Below the pieces are notes generated by a model. That model was not told the origin of the DNA. It did not search any database and saw nothing but the letters and a program-made list of their open reading frames with translations. A DNA stretch of 64,000 bases from NCBI RefSeq assembly GCF_030730905.1, contig NZ_JAVAMP010000004.1:186001-250000 (forward strand), in the 5' to 3' direction. Of the stretch, positions 17,679 to 27,040 are shown one piece after another (the first letter of the stretch is position 1; each line of letters starts with the position of its first letter). The DNA comes from Chengkuizengella axinellae (lineage in GTDB: Bacteria; Bacillota; Bacilli; Paenibacillales; KCTC-33759). Made by a program: the position numbers and the translations under genes.

Positions 17679-19064
17679 TTAATACTTTTCATAATTAAGC
17701 TCCATGGTTGAAAATCCACAAAATGCTGGGAAGTTTTTCGCTATTTTCTCTCTTTCTTCTTTCGTTGCTGCAGCACCTAACTCTTCTAATCGTCTCATTT
17801 TCATTCTTTGCGCCATTTCTGCAGATTGAATAAGATCGTTGATTTGTTTGTATAACTCAGGACCCCATTTTTTACCGTAGTCGACGTGCATTCGTTCATC
17901 TGCCATATCAAACTCACAATGTATTGCGGAAAGATCATCCCCATACTCCCAAAACTTCTCTGCACTTTTACGTTTTTTAATAAAGGAACACGGTTCACCG
18001 ATCATTGTTAATCTGCAATACATATCGGGAAACCACTCTTTGGCAAGCTTCTCAAGATCTTTACCCGGAGAACCACTTGGAAATTTAAATTGCTGTGTTG
18101 AATATCCCATTTGCTCTAAACGACGAAAGCCCATCTGACTATGTCTTACTTCATCCCATAAATGACGAGCCAAGTCATAATAAAACGCTAACGGCATTTT
18201 CCTAACTCCATAGTATAAATAACATAACATTTGTGCCGCTCCAATTTCTGTAGCATTGATATAGTGCATTTGTTTGATACTATCATGCAGTGGCGACATG
18301 TCTGGATCAGAGTAGTTTTTGACAGGGTGTTCAGGTGTGGTGTATATGGGTAATTCTTCAGCATTCCATGCCGATTCTGCAGGTGCAGGACCTACAGGTT
18401 GTTGAGTAGGATGCTCAGGCCAATTTATTTGAGTAGGTAATTTATCAGCATTTAACCCTTCCATAAACAATTGCCAAACCTCTTTTATATAAGTCAGCCA
18501 CCTATCATTTTCTTCTAAAGTCACTGAATTCTCAATATGGGCAAATTGGATTTGCTGATGAAGCCACTCTTTTATTTCTTTTCGTTCCATAAATACAATA
18601 TTAAGTTGGTCTATCGTGGGTGCATCTAAAATTGGGTCTAGTTTATCTCTTAGCTTTGCATATTGCATATCTAGATTTTTCAATATAAAGTCATAACTAA
18701 TATAAAACGCAATATCTGAAGGTGCTAACGACAACCTTTCATACACATGTTCAATTAAAGGGGGTGTCCCTTGACTTTCTTTAAGATTACCAGGCAATTC
18801 TTTTACCCTTTCATATAAACATTTTGAATTTTTACTGTGTATATAACCATATCTACCTAAACGAGATTTATTATCATAATCAGGAACACCAAGCAGCCAG
18901 CCAAACCCCATTCTTGATAACTCAAATTCCTGCCACATAAAATTTTTCAAAAGGCTTGCCGTGTCAATAGGTCGTAAAAAACGACTCGTTAACTCTTGAT
19001 CTGCATGTTTATTTAATACCGTCCTCCGGTCAATAATATTCTCCTCTACTGAATTCCCCATCAT
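17679..19064 (-). CDS. Ferritin-like di-iron protein of unknown function
   Basis: A 461-aa protein. The second half looks like a ferritin-like four-helix bundle: an EIGAAQMLCYLYY helix, then DEVRHSQMG, and later DERMHVDYG. These give two E-x-x-H pairs plus a further Glu, as in di-iron carboxylate proteins. The first half (about 1-230) is helical without a recognised domain. It is the last gene of an operon with a creatininase-family protein (33 nt upstream) and an aldo/keto reductase, under a divergent AraC regulator. An oxidase or oxygenase acting on a small molecule handled by its neighbours is possible. No specific function can be assigned. Confidence 0.75.
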   Translation of the reverse strand: MMGNSVEENIIDRRTVLNKHADQELTSRFLRPIDTASLLKNFMWQEFELSRMGFGWLLGVPDYDNKSRLGRYGYIHSKNSKCLYERVKELPGNLKESQGTPPLIEHVYERLSLAPSDIAFYISYDFILKNLDMQYAKLRDKLDPILDAPTIDQLNIVFMERKEIKEWLHQQIQFAHIENSVTLEENDRWLTYIKEVWQLFMEGLNADKLPTQINWPEHPTQQPVGPAPAESAWNAEELPIYTTPEHPVKNYSDPDMSPLHDSIKQMHYINATEIGAAQMLCYLYYGVRKMPLAFYYDLARHLWDEVRHSQMGFRRLEQMGYSTQQFKFPSGSPGKDLEKLAKEWFPDMYCRLTMIGEPCSFIKKRKSAEKFWEYGDDLSAIHCEFDMADERMHVDYGKKWGPELYKQINDLIQSAEMAQRMKMRRLEELGAAATKEEREKIAKNFPAFCGFSTMELNYEKY

Positions 19065-19097
19065 AACCCCTCCTAAATTTGCATGGTTAAATTGCCA

Positions 19098-19964
19098 TCA
19101 TTTTAGCTCTGTGTATTCTGCATGTTTCCATCGAGATTTATCAGATACTTTGAGCTGATCTCCTCTTGGTTGCAAACATGCCCATTTCACATTCCTTTGC
19201 AAAATATAATTCCATAATCTCTCTATATCTTGATAAGACAACATCTCTACTGAAGGAACAACTTTCATATTTTTCATATCCTGCACGATAAATAATAAAG
19301 AAGATACACAGGATTCTACAATTTGTTTCCCATATGCTGCTGAAGCCTCTAAAGCACTAGTATCCAATGCAAATCGCTTTCCGTTATCCTTATAAATTTC
19401 CTGTTTTATTGTAGATAGATCGACTAGTTCAGGTCGAATATACATCAACATTGAAATTTCATACTTTCCTGCATGGTCACCTGTCATTCCTTGTTCTTCA
19501 ACAAGCTCAGCATCTGTTCCATACCAAATCGGTATGTCAAAATAGTCACTGAATAAACCAGATACTTTTTTTAAATCTTTTTTATGAGCTCCTGCATGAC
19601 CTGATAAAATGACAATCTTCTTAAATCCTGCATTATAAAAAGCTCTCAATTGATATAGAAAAAAATAAAAAAATGCTGAAGGTGAAACAGAAGTCATATG
19701 TGGATTCATTTCCCCAATTTGCTCTTCCAACCATTTTGCAGAAGGGCCACTTTCATGAATGTGATATGACTGAGACGGAGCCAAAACTCCACCATTTTTT
19801 TCAGCTACTTGTTTACAAATTTCCTCCGCTTTAAACATATCCAGCCCAAATGCACTGATTTGACCATGCGGTTCACACAAACCTAGTGGAAAATAAACAA
19901 CTGGATTTTCCTCTAATCGATTCTTAAACTCCAATGGAAACAGCTCTGACCAGAGTACTTTCAA
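19098..19964 (-). CDS. Creatininase-family amidohydrolase
   Basis: Belongs to the creatininase/MftE fold. The motifs PLGLCEPHGQ and FGLDMF correspond to the family's E-x-H-G and D metal ligands, ILSGHAGAHK to the central GHGGN region, and GDHAGKYEISM to the HAGExETS motif. I choose the TTG at 19964: GGGAGGAG lies 5 nt before it, whereas the in-frame ATG at 19982 lies upstream of that ribosome site. The protein is then 288 aa. The gene begins just after the aldo/keto reductase stop codon, suggesting translational coupling. Family members cut cyclic amides or peptide-like bonds; the substrate here is unknown. Confidence 0.82.
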   Translation of the reverse strand: MKVLWSELFPLEFKNRLEENPVVYFPLGLCEPHGQISAFGLDMFKAEEICKQVAEKNGGVLAPSQSYHIHESGPSAKWLEEQIGEMNPHMTSVSPSAFFYFFLYQLRAFYNAGFKKIVILSGHAGAHKKDLKKVSGLFSDYFDIPIWYGTDAELVEEQGMTGDHAGKYEISMLMYIRPELVDLSTIKQEIYKDNGKRFALDTSALEASAAYGKQIVESCVSSLLFIVQDMKNMKVVPSVEMLSYQDIERLWNYILQRNVKWACLQPRGDQLKVSDKSRWKHAEYTELK

Positions 19965-19985
19965 TGTCTCTCCTCCCTTCATTCT

Positions 19986-20987
19986 TCAATCCATATGCCT
20001 TCTCGCTTGAAGGAAGTTTCGAATCCAACGATGTTTAATGAACAAAGTTTCAAATATATCATCTGGCAATCTTTCTTTTTGTACCGCTTTGATATTATTC
20101 GCTGCAAATTGTTTCACTTGCATAGAAGTTATAGCTGTAGTTACACCAGGATGGTGAAGAACAAACTTTATGGCTAATTCAGCTAAGCTATCAGCATAGC
20201 TAGGAATAAACTGTTTTAAAGCTTCCACTTTTTCAATGTAAATGGATCGAGGTAACACATCGAAATATTTTCGTCGGAAGTCTCCCTCTCTAAACGTTGT
20301 ATCTTCTTTTAAAAAACCTGTTAATCCACCTTCGTCTAGTATCATGCGTGCAATCACCGCCACTTGATTTTCCTCGCAAATGGGTACAAGACAGTCTAAT
20401 GCAATTGGATCAAAAATGTTGATTACTGCTTGCACACAGTCTATTTTGCCTGACCGAACTAATGAGAGAATTAATTCAGGACGATGATCAGGGACAGAAA
20501 CCCCGATATGTTTGATTTTCCCTTCCTCTTTCAATTGAATTAATTCTTCCATCCAATCCTCTTGTGTATCCCACATCGGCCAATAATTGTGTAACTGAAT
20601 TAGATCAATGGACTCAATATCCAATTGCTTCAACGATGTTTCTACACTTTTTCGAATTGAACCTTGAGGATAAACAATTTTCACTGGTGCTGGATGATGC
20701 CAGCCTGACATCACTGGATAAGAAGATGGTGGACGAGTCGGACTTACCTTGCTAGCAATAAAAGGTCGTTCTCCTGTCCATTGTTTTAATGCTTTACCTA
20801 TTAGTTCCTCAGACCTTCCATAACCTCTAGCAGTATCAATAAAGTTAATTCCTTGGTCTAAGCTAAATAAAACAGATTTTATCATTTGTTGATCATCAAG
20901 TTGATCAAACACGCCATTCAATCCCATGGCACCAAAGCCAAGTCTTGAAATTTTTCGATCTGTATGTGCAAACTTTGAATAATCCAT
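19986..20987 (-). CDS. Aldo/keto reductase
   Basis: NADPH-dependent oxidoreductase of the (beta/alpha)8 AKR family. The catalytic tetrad is visible as D and Y in FIDTARGYGRSEE, K in FIASKVS and H in IQLHNYW. The start is taken as the ATG at 20987, preceded by GGAGGGAG; the frame extends upstream to a TTG at 21014 that lies ahead of this ribosome site. It is first gene of the three-gene operon and diverges from the AraC regulator at 21158. Confidence 0.88.
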   Translation of the reverse strand: MDYSKFAHTDRKISRLGFGAMGLNGVFDQLDDQQMIKSVLFSLDQGINFIDTARGYGRSEELIGKALKQWTGERPFIASKVSPTRPPSSYPVMSGWHHPAPVKIVYPQGSIRKSVETSLKQLDIESIDLIQLHNYWPMWDTQEDWMEELIQLKEEGKIKHIGVSVPDHRPELILSLVRSGKIDCVQAVINIFDPIALDCLVPICEENQVAVIARMILDEGGLTGFLKEDTTFREGDFRRKYFDVLPRSIYIEKVEALKQFIPSYADSLAELAIKFVLHHPGVTTAITSMQVKQFAANNIKAVQKERLPDDIFETLFIKHRWIRNFLQARRHMD

Positions 20988-21157
20988 GACTACTGTTCTC
21001 CCTCCAATCTTCAAGTGAATTCATTATAGTTGTGATGTTATTCATTGAGATATTGTTGTGTTAATATGGATTATAACAACATAATTAGCCTACAAGTATA
21101 GATTTAGTGCTATAAAATGTTGTTCTGTTGTGATGAATTCATAGAGGAGGGTACAGC

Positions 21158-22045
21158 ATGAATCTTGTTGAAAATATTAATTTAAATCATAGACCCTTTT
21201 TATTTTGGCATCGAAATATAACAAGTGATAAACATCGTGATTTTTTCCATGCACATCAAGGGATGGAGTTTTTATGGATCGAACGTGGAGAGGGGCATGT
21301 TATTATTGATCAAAAGGTTTATGAAATAAAGCCTGATTCCCTTTTTTATTTCCAGCCTTTTCAGCTCCATCGAGTAAAGGTTGAAGTGAGCTTGGAAACA
21401 CCTTATATACGCTCCCTCATCGTTGTGGAACCAAATGTTATGGAGCCTTTTTTAAAGCCATTTTCTAATCTTTTAGATTTTTTCCATCAACTTCGCAAAG
21501 AGAAACTACAAATACAGAACTTAGATGTTTCATCAGACCGAATATTTTTAAACTATTTATTTGAATCTTTACATTTAAAAAAAGACAGATTTAATTCAGA
21601 CTCCTTTGTTGAAAATGATGCCGTGTTTATGCTTTCTTTTCTTCAGTATTTGCAAGGAAAATGGGATACACTAAAAAAAGAAAGCAACATATCAGAGGAA
21701 AGAACATCCCACCACACAGAAAATATAATGGAATGGTTAGAGCAGCATTATCACGAGCCCTTTCAATTAAATCAACTAGCTAACGATCTACACCTGTCAC
21801 CATCACATATATCACACTTATTCAAACAAGCCACAGGTTCTACAATCTCTGACTATTTAAATGCTAGAAGAATACGTGAAGCTTGTCTTTTATTAAAAAC
21901 AACCAATATGCCGGTAAAGGACATTGGACCAAGAGTAGGTCTACATAACGAATCTTACTTTGTCCATTGGTTTAAAAAGCACATCGGAGAAACACCATAT
22001 CAGTATCGGAAACATTTAAAGAAGGTATTTGATTTAAATAAATAA
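21158..22045 (+). CDS. AraC-family transcriptional regulator
   Basis: A 295-aa regulator with an N-terminal cupin-like sensing domain (about 5-150, with HRDFFHAHQG-type histidines) and two C-terminal helix-turn-helix motifs (about 190-290, LSPSHISHLFKQATG and VGLHNESYFVHWFKK). It is preceded by GAGGAGGG. It is transcribed away from the aldo/keto reductase operon; the 143-bp gap holds repeated TTGTTGT-type sequence that could be its operator. It most likely activates that operon in response to a small molecule. Confidence 0.9.
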   Translation: MNLVENINLNHRPFLFWHRNITSDKHRDFFHAHQGMEFLWIERGEGHVIIDQKVYEIKPDSLFYFQPFQLHRVKVEVSLETPYIRSLIVVEPNVMEPFLKPFSNLLDFFHQLRKEKLQIQNLDVSSDRIFLNYLFESLHLKKDRFNSDSFVENDAVFMLSFLQYLQGKWDTLKKESNISEERTSHHTENIMEWLEQHYHEPFQLNQLANDLHLSPSHISHLFKQATGSTISDYLNARRIREACLLLKTTNMPVKDIGPRVGLHNESYFVHWFKKHIGETPYQYRKHLKKVFDLNK

Positions 22046-22046
22046 C

Positions 22047-22070
22047 AAAACTCACCAATTGGTGAGTTTT
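22047..22070 (+). terminator. Terminator after the AraC gene
   Basis: AAAACTCACC and GGTGAGTTTT form a perfect 10-bp stem around AATT, starting right after the stop codon. The flanking A and T runs suit termination in either direction. Confidence 0.75.
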
Positions 22071-22159
22071 AGCTTTAAGTCAACAATCATCACAAAGTAG
22101 GAATACTGATTTGACATTTGTTTTTATCGATAACGTTGTTCATTACTTCTGCTTGAATA

Positions 22160-23788
22160 TCAGTTGAGATTCATTACTTCAACTCGATCTTTATCAAGCT
22201 TTGAATACGAATAAATGAATAACTCCATACTGCTATCTTGATAATCAAAATACGTTTCTTTCACTGTATTGATCTGCTTGTTAAACAAGCCTATATCTTC
22301 TTTTCTTGCAAACTGTCGTTTATCTTTTTGATCTATATAATACGTCTGTAAGCCTTGATAGGTTAAATTTGAACTAGAGCTCTCTATTATCACATCTCCG
22401 TCTATCATATGATATGTAAATTCAACTGGATAATCAGCTACATTAGAAGTGACCGTTTGTTTTTCGTTGCTTATGTTTGTCAAAACTAGTGATGGAGAAT
22501 CAGGATATAAAATAGTCTGTACACTTGCATCATTAAGCTTTAAAGATATATCTTCTATTATAGGTGGCAATGGCTGATCAATTCTAAATTGGAACTCGAA
22601 CTTTGATTTATTGGATGGAAAGTAGCCTCCTTCATATGTTTGATCACCTATCCTCAAGCTAATTTCATCATAACCTACAATCTCGATCCCATTTTTTATT
22701 TGATTTTTCTTTCCTTTAATTGAGATTAATGTAGGTGTGATCGTTAATTGCTCAAGATGTAATTTATCTGTCCAATATATGATATTGTCGTCTAATTCTT
22801 TCACTATCGTCGCTTGATCTGCCTTCGTTTTATCTAAATCAAAGGAAACCTTCCAACTTCCATCAACTTTTGCAACTCTTTCAGAATAAGTGACAAATAC
22901 GTCTAATTCTTGAACACTAACACCATTTAAGTTATACGTTAAAGTAATTGGCACACTTCCTTTCTCTAATTCTTTTCCAACCACAGACGTTCTTTTCAAT
23001 AAAGTCCCTTCATGTATCATTTCCAACATAGGAGGCTCAAAAGTATTTTCTTCATCCAGATATTTTGTTTCGTATTGAATTAGAAGCTCTTCTCCTTCTA
23101 TTCTTACAGATTGAATTTCCAGCTTTTCTACGCCTTCCAAAGACTCGCTCATATCTTTAAATTCTACTTCATCCCAATTCAATTCAAATGGATCTCGTTT
23201 ATTTTGATATAAAAAAATATCTTCAACAGATATATCTACGTTTTGCAAAGATGACTTTATCCCCTCTTCAGATACATAACTACCTACAAGTTTCCTAGAT
23301 TCATCATCATAATAAGCATACTCTCTTCCGTTCATGAGATTCACATTAAATTTTGAAAATAAAGCTTCATCATAATCTAAGCCCGAATTGATATCAAAAC
23401 TAAAATTAATGACCGTTTGGTTGTCATCAACAAAAGCATTTAATACAGTAAAATTTGTACCATTATACTCGTCAGACTGTGCAATTTCTTGTCCTATTCC
23501 ATCCTCAAATGCACGAATTACTGCGTTGGAATTAATATTTTTCATCCAATCTGTAATTGAAATCGCCATACTTGCAATTGTCGGACTAGCTGCTACGATT
23601 AACAAACAGATAGATGAAACTAGAATAATAGAAGATCTTTTCCTTTTTTTCAATTTAAAAATATGTACATTTTTCTTTTTATTATTGATTTGTAATTCAG
23701 CTTCAGCAATCCCATTTTGAATAGCTGAACGAACTTGTTCTTTAGGAAACTCATTTAACTGATTGTGTGATTTTTCCATATATTCCAC
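22160..23788 (-). CDS. DUF4179-type membrane anti-sigma factor
   Basis: A 542-aa protein with a short cytoplasmic N-terminus (about 1-53), one membrane helix (about 54-73) and a large extracytoplasmic region beginning with the DUF4179 segment (WMKNINSNAVIRAFEDGIGQ). Such proteins are encoded next to ECF sigma factors and restrain them. The start overlaps the end of the sigma gene by 38 nt (GTG at 23788; an ATG at 23779 is an alternative), so the two are translated together. The signal sensed is unknown. Confidence 0.82.
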   Translation of the reverse strand: MEYMEKSHNQLNEFPKEQVRSAIQNGIAEAELQINNKKKNVHIFKLKKRKRSSIILVSSICLLIVAASPTIASMAISITDWMKNINSNAVIRAFEDGIGQEIAQSDEYNGTNFTVLNAFVDDNQTVINFSFDINSGLDYDEALFSKFNVNLMNGREYAYYDDESRKLVGSYVSEEGIKSSLQNVDISVEDIFLYQNKRDPFELNWDEVEFKDMSESLEGVEKLEIQSVRIEGEELLIQYETKYLDEENTFEPPMLEMIHEGTLLKRTSVVGKELEKGSVPITLTYNLNGVSVQELDVFVTYSERVAKVDGSWKVSFDLDKTKADQATIVKELDDNIIYWTDKLHLEQLTITPTLISIKGKKNQIKNGIEIVGYDEISLRIGDQTYEGGYFPSNKSKFEFQFRIDQPLPPIIEDISLKLNDASVQTILYPDSPSLVLTNISNEKQTVTSNVADYPVEFTYHMIDGDVIIESSSSNLTYQGLQTYYIDQKDKRQFARKEDIGLFNKQINTVKETYFDYQDSSMELFIYSYSKLDKDRVEVMNLN

Positions 23789-24305
23789 TACTCCTCTCTA
23801 TATCACTTTTCAATTTTTTCTTTGCTCTGCGCAGATAAGTTTTTATTGTCCCAACAGGCTTCTCCATGATTTCGGATATTTCCTGAATTGTAAGGTCATG
23901 ATAGTAAAATAAAATGATAGAGGTTTGATAAGAAGAGTTAAGTTTAGAAAATGCTTCATTCAAATGAAAAGATTCTATTTCTTTGTCTTGTTGACGCTCT
24001 ATTCTCTTTAGAAGTTCCTTTTCCTCGTAAGGAATAATTTGATCTCTCTTTTTTAATAACTTATAGCATTCCCGTATAAGAATTCTAAAAAGCCAAGTTG
24101 AAAAATACTCTGGATTTTGCAATTGACCTATTGAAAGAAACGCTTTGCATGACGCTTCTTGTATAGCATCCAATGCATCTTCTTTTTTACCAACATAAGA
24201 AAGAGCTTTGTAATATAACATTTTCTCTTCTAAGAACAACAATTCTTCAAATGCTTTAGCGTCTCCACTCATTGCTAGTTTTACTGTTTGTATATTATGT
24301 TTCAC
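23751..24305 (-). CDS. ECF-type RNA polymerase sigma factor
   Basis: A 184-aa sigma-70 family protein. Region 2 covers about residues 20-90 (DALDAIQEASCKAF, STWLFRILIRECYKLL) and region 4 about 115-170 (YHDLTIQEISEIMEKPVGTI, then KTYLRRAKKKLK). Regions 1 and 3 are absent, as in ECF sigma factors. It starts with GTG at 24305 behind AAAGGAGG. The overlapping downstream gene is its probable anti-sigma factor. No autoregulated promoter could be identified. Confidence 0.9.
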   Translation of the reverse strand: MKHNIQTVKLAMSGDAKAFEELLFLEEKMLYYKALSYVGKKEDALDAIQEASCKAFLSIGQLQNPEYFSTWLFRILIRECYKLLKKRDQIIPYEEKELLKRIERQQDKEIESFHLNEAFSKLNSSYQTSIILFYYHDLTIQEISEIMEKPVGTIKTYLRRAKKKLKSDIERSSGIYGKITQSVK

Positions 24306-24451
24306 AGTGTAATTCCTCCTTTCATTAATTAGAGATATCCGACTATATAAAAAGTTTCAACTTCTACAATTTTTGTAAGGAGGTGATTTAGAAATGTTTG
24401 GAGAATGATCAAATAACATGATTTATCAATGATTGAAAGAGGGATGACTTT

Positions 24452-24748
24452 ATGGATTTAACCGAGGCTTATTATAAATTATTTTTAGGTTTGTTTTTAT
24501 CTTTTACTATATTAACTTTCGGAGTTTTAAAACATATCCTTTACAAATTTGAAAAGAAAGGTAGAAAAACAAAAAAGCATAAAATTATTTTTATATTTCC
24601 CTACTTGTTTTATTTATGTGTGATTGCAGTTTACTTATTTTTAGATCCAACTATAGCATACAAAGAGTTAATGTGGTTAAAAACTTCAGCAGTATTGATA
24701 TTTGCTTTTATATCTATCTTTCAAATAGTTAGATTTTGGAGAAATTAG
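24452..24748 (+). CDS. Small membrane protein, unknown
   Basis: A 98-aa protein with three hydrophobic segments (about 9-28, 46-65, 75-95) and a lysine-rich loop (KFEKKGRKTKKHK). GAGGGATG precedes the ATG. It diverges from the ECF sigma gene. No family recognised. Confidence 0.6.
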   Translation: MDLTEAYYKLFLGLFLSFTILTFGVLKHILYKFEKKGRKTKKHKIIFIFPYLFYLCVIAVYLFLDPTIAYKELMWLKTSAVLIFAFISIFQIVRFWRN

Positions 24749-24838
24749 ATAGGTTCGGACATTTAGAACATTTAAATTAAATTTAAAAGGCGCCTTCATA
24801 AAGAAGCACGCCAGTTTGTTGAGGGTTGTTCGATTCTC

Positions 24839-25717
24839 TTATAGTATTTCCATTTGATAAGAAACTTTAAAAGTTTTACCCGCTTCTAATCGTTGAATCC
24901 CTTTTTTTTCTTCAAGAACTTGATTAGCATCTTCCATGTCAGGAAGACCAACCCACGGTTCAATACACACAAATGGAGCTGGTTTTTTTGGTGTCCAAAC
25001 ACCTACATAAGGAAAGCCGTCCATTGTCATTTTTAAAATAGTGTTTGCTTTTCTATCCTTTAAAATTATTATATTGGATTTTAATTTTTCAAAAACAAGA
25101 GTTCCATATTCAGCAAACAAATCATTTGTTAATAAAAGCTGTTTTTGAATAAGAGGAATTGATTTCTTTTCATTTTTCATTAATCCAACTTGTTGATTAA
25201 CGATACCAATTTCTACTCGTTCATCCTTTTCAAATTCCAAAACAGTATTTCCTTCATTTAAGTTGCAGTTGAAAGCTGGATGGCCTCCAATGGAAAAGAA
25301 AATTGGTTTGTTATCACTATTTATAACTTCATAATATATATCTACCCTGTTATCTTTTATTTCATAAATGATGAACAACTCAAATAGAAAGGGATAATGT
25401 TTTAGCGTCTGCTCATTACTTTGATATTTGTACACTAGTCTATTCTGTTTCTTTTCAATGCATTGAAATTCAGCATCTCTAGCAAAACCATGACCATTCA
25501 TAGCATATGTTTTACCTTGATAGGTGTATTCATTTCCTTTTAATAACCCAATGATGGGAAATAGTATCGGTGAGCTTCTTCCCCAAAAATCAGGATCAGC
25601 TTGCCATACATATTCCTTTTCATCATTTTCAATGGTACACAGACTGCTAAGTTCAGCACCTTTTTCTTTCACAGATATACGCAAGAAAGAATTTTGAATG
25701 GTATTCAATACATTCAT
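24839..25717 (-). CDS. Aldose 1-epimerase family protein (LacX-like)
   Basis: A 292-aa protein of the galactose-mutarotase fold. Visible family motifs are SIGGHPAFN (catalytic His) and the C-terminal VCIEPWVGLPD with a Glu. It would interconvert alpha and beta anomers of a free sugar in the cytoplasm. It starts 9 nt after the ald stop codon, so both lie on one transcript from the module at 26926-26973. This suggests that the sugar is a product of the polysaccharide regulon. Confidence 0.85.
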   Translation of the reverse strand: MNVLNTIQNSFLRISVKEKGAELSSLCTIENDEKEYVWQADPDFWGRSSPILFPIIGLLKGNEYTYQGKTYAMNGHGFARDAEFQCIEKKQNRLVYKYQSNEQTLKHYPFLFELFIIYEIKDNRVDIYYEVINSDNKPIFFSIGGHPAFNCNLNEGNTVLEFEKDERVEIGIVNQQVGLMKNEKKSIPLIQKQLLLTNDLFAEYGTLVFEKLKSNIIILKDRKANTILKMTMDGFPYVGVWTPKKPAPFVCIEPWVGLPDMEDANQVLEEKKGIQRLEAGKTFKVSYQMEIL

Positions 25718-25726
25718 CTCCTCTGC

Positions 25727-26863
25727 TTATGAATTTACAGGTTCATAATGAATCAATTCATCTACTGAAATATAGCTTTTGCCTAGTGCATCCGCAACAG
25801 CTTTGTAGGTTAGATTCCCTTTATAGGTATTGACCCCTAATTTTAATGAAGGGTTTCCAACAATAACATGATCAAAACCTTGATTTACTAACTCCATTAC
25901 ATAGGGCATGGTCACATTTGTTAATGCTATGGTTGAAGTTCTTGGTACAGCACCTGGCATGTTTGCTACCGCGTAATGGACTACCCCATATTTTTCATAG
26001 GTTGGATGACTGTGTGTAGTTGAATGATCAATCGTTTCAATGGAACCCCCTTGATCCACAGCCACATCAACGATGACCGAACCTTTTTTCATTTCTTTCA
26101 CCATATCCTCTGTTACTAATCTAGGTGCGCGTGCTCCTGGGACCAATACGGCTCCGATTAATAAGTCCGCTTTTTTTACAGCACTTAAAATATTATGTGA
26201 ATTGGACATTATAGTCCGTAATCGCCCATTAAATAAATCATCTAATTCTCTCATTCGTTGTGCACTTTTTTCTACAATGACTACACTTGCTCCCATTCCT
26301 AAAGCGATCTTAGCTGCATTCGTGCCGACAACACCACCTCCAATAATACACACATCAGCTGGTGGTACACCTGGAACTCCACCTAATAGCACGCCTCTTC
26401 CACCATAATAGTTTTCTAAAAATTGTGCTCCGACTTGAACAGACATTCTTCCGGCCACTTCACTCATTGGTGTTAACAATGGTAATTCACCATTTGGCAG
26501 CTGAATCGTTTCGTAAGCGATAGAGGTTACGTTTTTTTGCAATAAATGATCTGTAAGATTTCCTGCTGCAGCTAAATGTAAATAAGTGAAAAGAAGTTGA
26601 TTCTCTTGAATTAATTCATATTCTGAAGGGATAGGTTCCTTTACTTTCAGGATCATCTCTGCTTTTGACCAGACATCAGAGGCAGTTGTTAATATCTGAA
26701 CACCTTCCTGAATATAATCTTCATCTAAAAATCCACTATTCTCCCCAGCACCTTCCTCCAATAAAACTTGATGACCTGCAGCTATTATCATGCCTGCTCC
26801 TGCTGGTGTTAAAGATACTCTATTTTCGTTTACCTTAACTTCTTTTGGTACGCCAATAATCAC
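25727..26863 (-). CDS. ald: Alanine dehydrogenase
   Basis: A 378-aa enzyme, usual length for Ald, that interconverts pyruvate plus ammonia and L-alanine with NAD(H). It starts MIIGVPKEVKVNENRVSLTP. It has the K in LKVKEP and H in TYLHLA expected at the pyruvate site, and the nucleotide motif GGGVVGTNAA. The shared glycosaminoglycan promoter module (26926-26973) lies directly upstream. Uronate catabolism ends in pyruvate, so Ald may drain pyruvate or fix ammonia released from amino sugars; that link is inference. Confidence 0.93.
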   Translation of the reverse strand: MIIGVPKEVKVNENRVSLTPAGAGMIIAAGHQVLLEEGAGENSGFLDEDYIQEGVQILTTASDVWSKAEMILKVKEPIPSEYELIQENQLLFTYLHLAAAGNLTDHLLQKNVTSIAYETIQLPNGELPLLTPMSEVAGRMSVQVGAQFLENYYGGRGVLLGGVPGVPPADVCIIGGGVVGTNAAKIALGMGASVVIVEKSAQRMRELDDLFNGRLRTIMSNSHNILSAVKKADLLIGAVLVPGARAPRLVTEDMVKEMKKGSVIVDVAVDQGGSIETIDHSTTHSHPTYEKYGVVHYAVANMPGAVPRTSTIALTNVTMPYVMELVNQGFDHVIVGNPSLKLGVNTYKGNLTYKAVADALGKSYISVDELIHYEPVNS

Positions 26864-26925
26864 TACGATGCACTCCTCACATATACAATATATTTAATTT
26901 AGTATCTGATTCGAATCATAACCAA

Positions 26926-26973
26926 ATTGTAGAATGAGTACATCATGAATATAAGATGAAAATTATATACCCC
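26926..26973 (-). promoter_or_regulatory. Shared promoter module, copy F (ald)
   Basis: Coding orientation: GGGGTATATAATTTTCATC, spacer starting TTATA, GTACTCATTCTACAA with -10 TACAAT (plus 26926-26931). The cre-like bases are absent but block 1, spacing and -10 are intact. Confidence 0.75.
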
Positions 26974-27040
26974 TTTTGTTTTAAATGAATACGAAAAAAA
27001 ATACACAAGAAATTATGAAATCATTCCGAAGGCCTTCACA

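Noticed and set aside
21015-21157. TTGTTGT-type repeats as a defined AraC operator
   Set aside because: Several TTGTTG/GTTGTG stretches occur, but their spacing is irregular and no consistent pair could be fixed.
23751-23788. Overlap of sigma and anti-sigma genes as a frameshift artefact
   Set aside because: Both proteins are complete at their junction ends, and such overlaps are common for coupled sigma/anti-sigma pairs.
24789-24812. Weak GC-rich hairpin between the small membrane gene and the epimerase gene
   Set aside because: Pairing is broken by mismatches and no T-run follows on either strand; too weak to list as a terminator.
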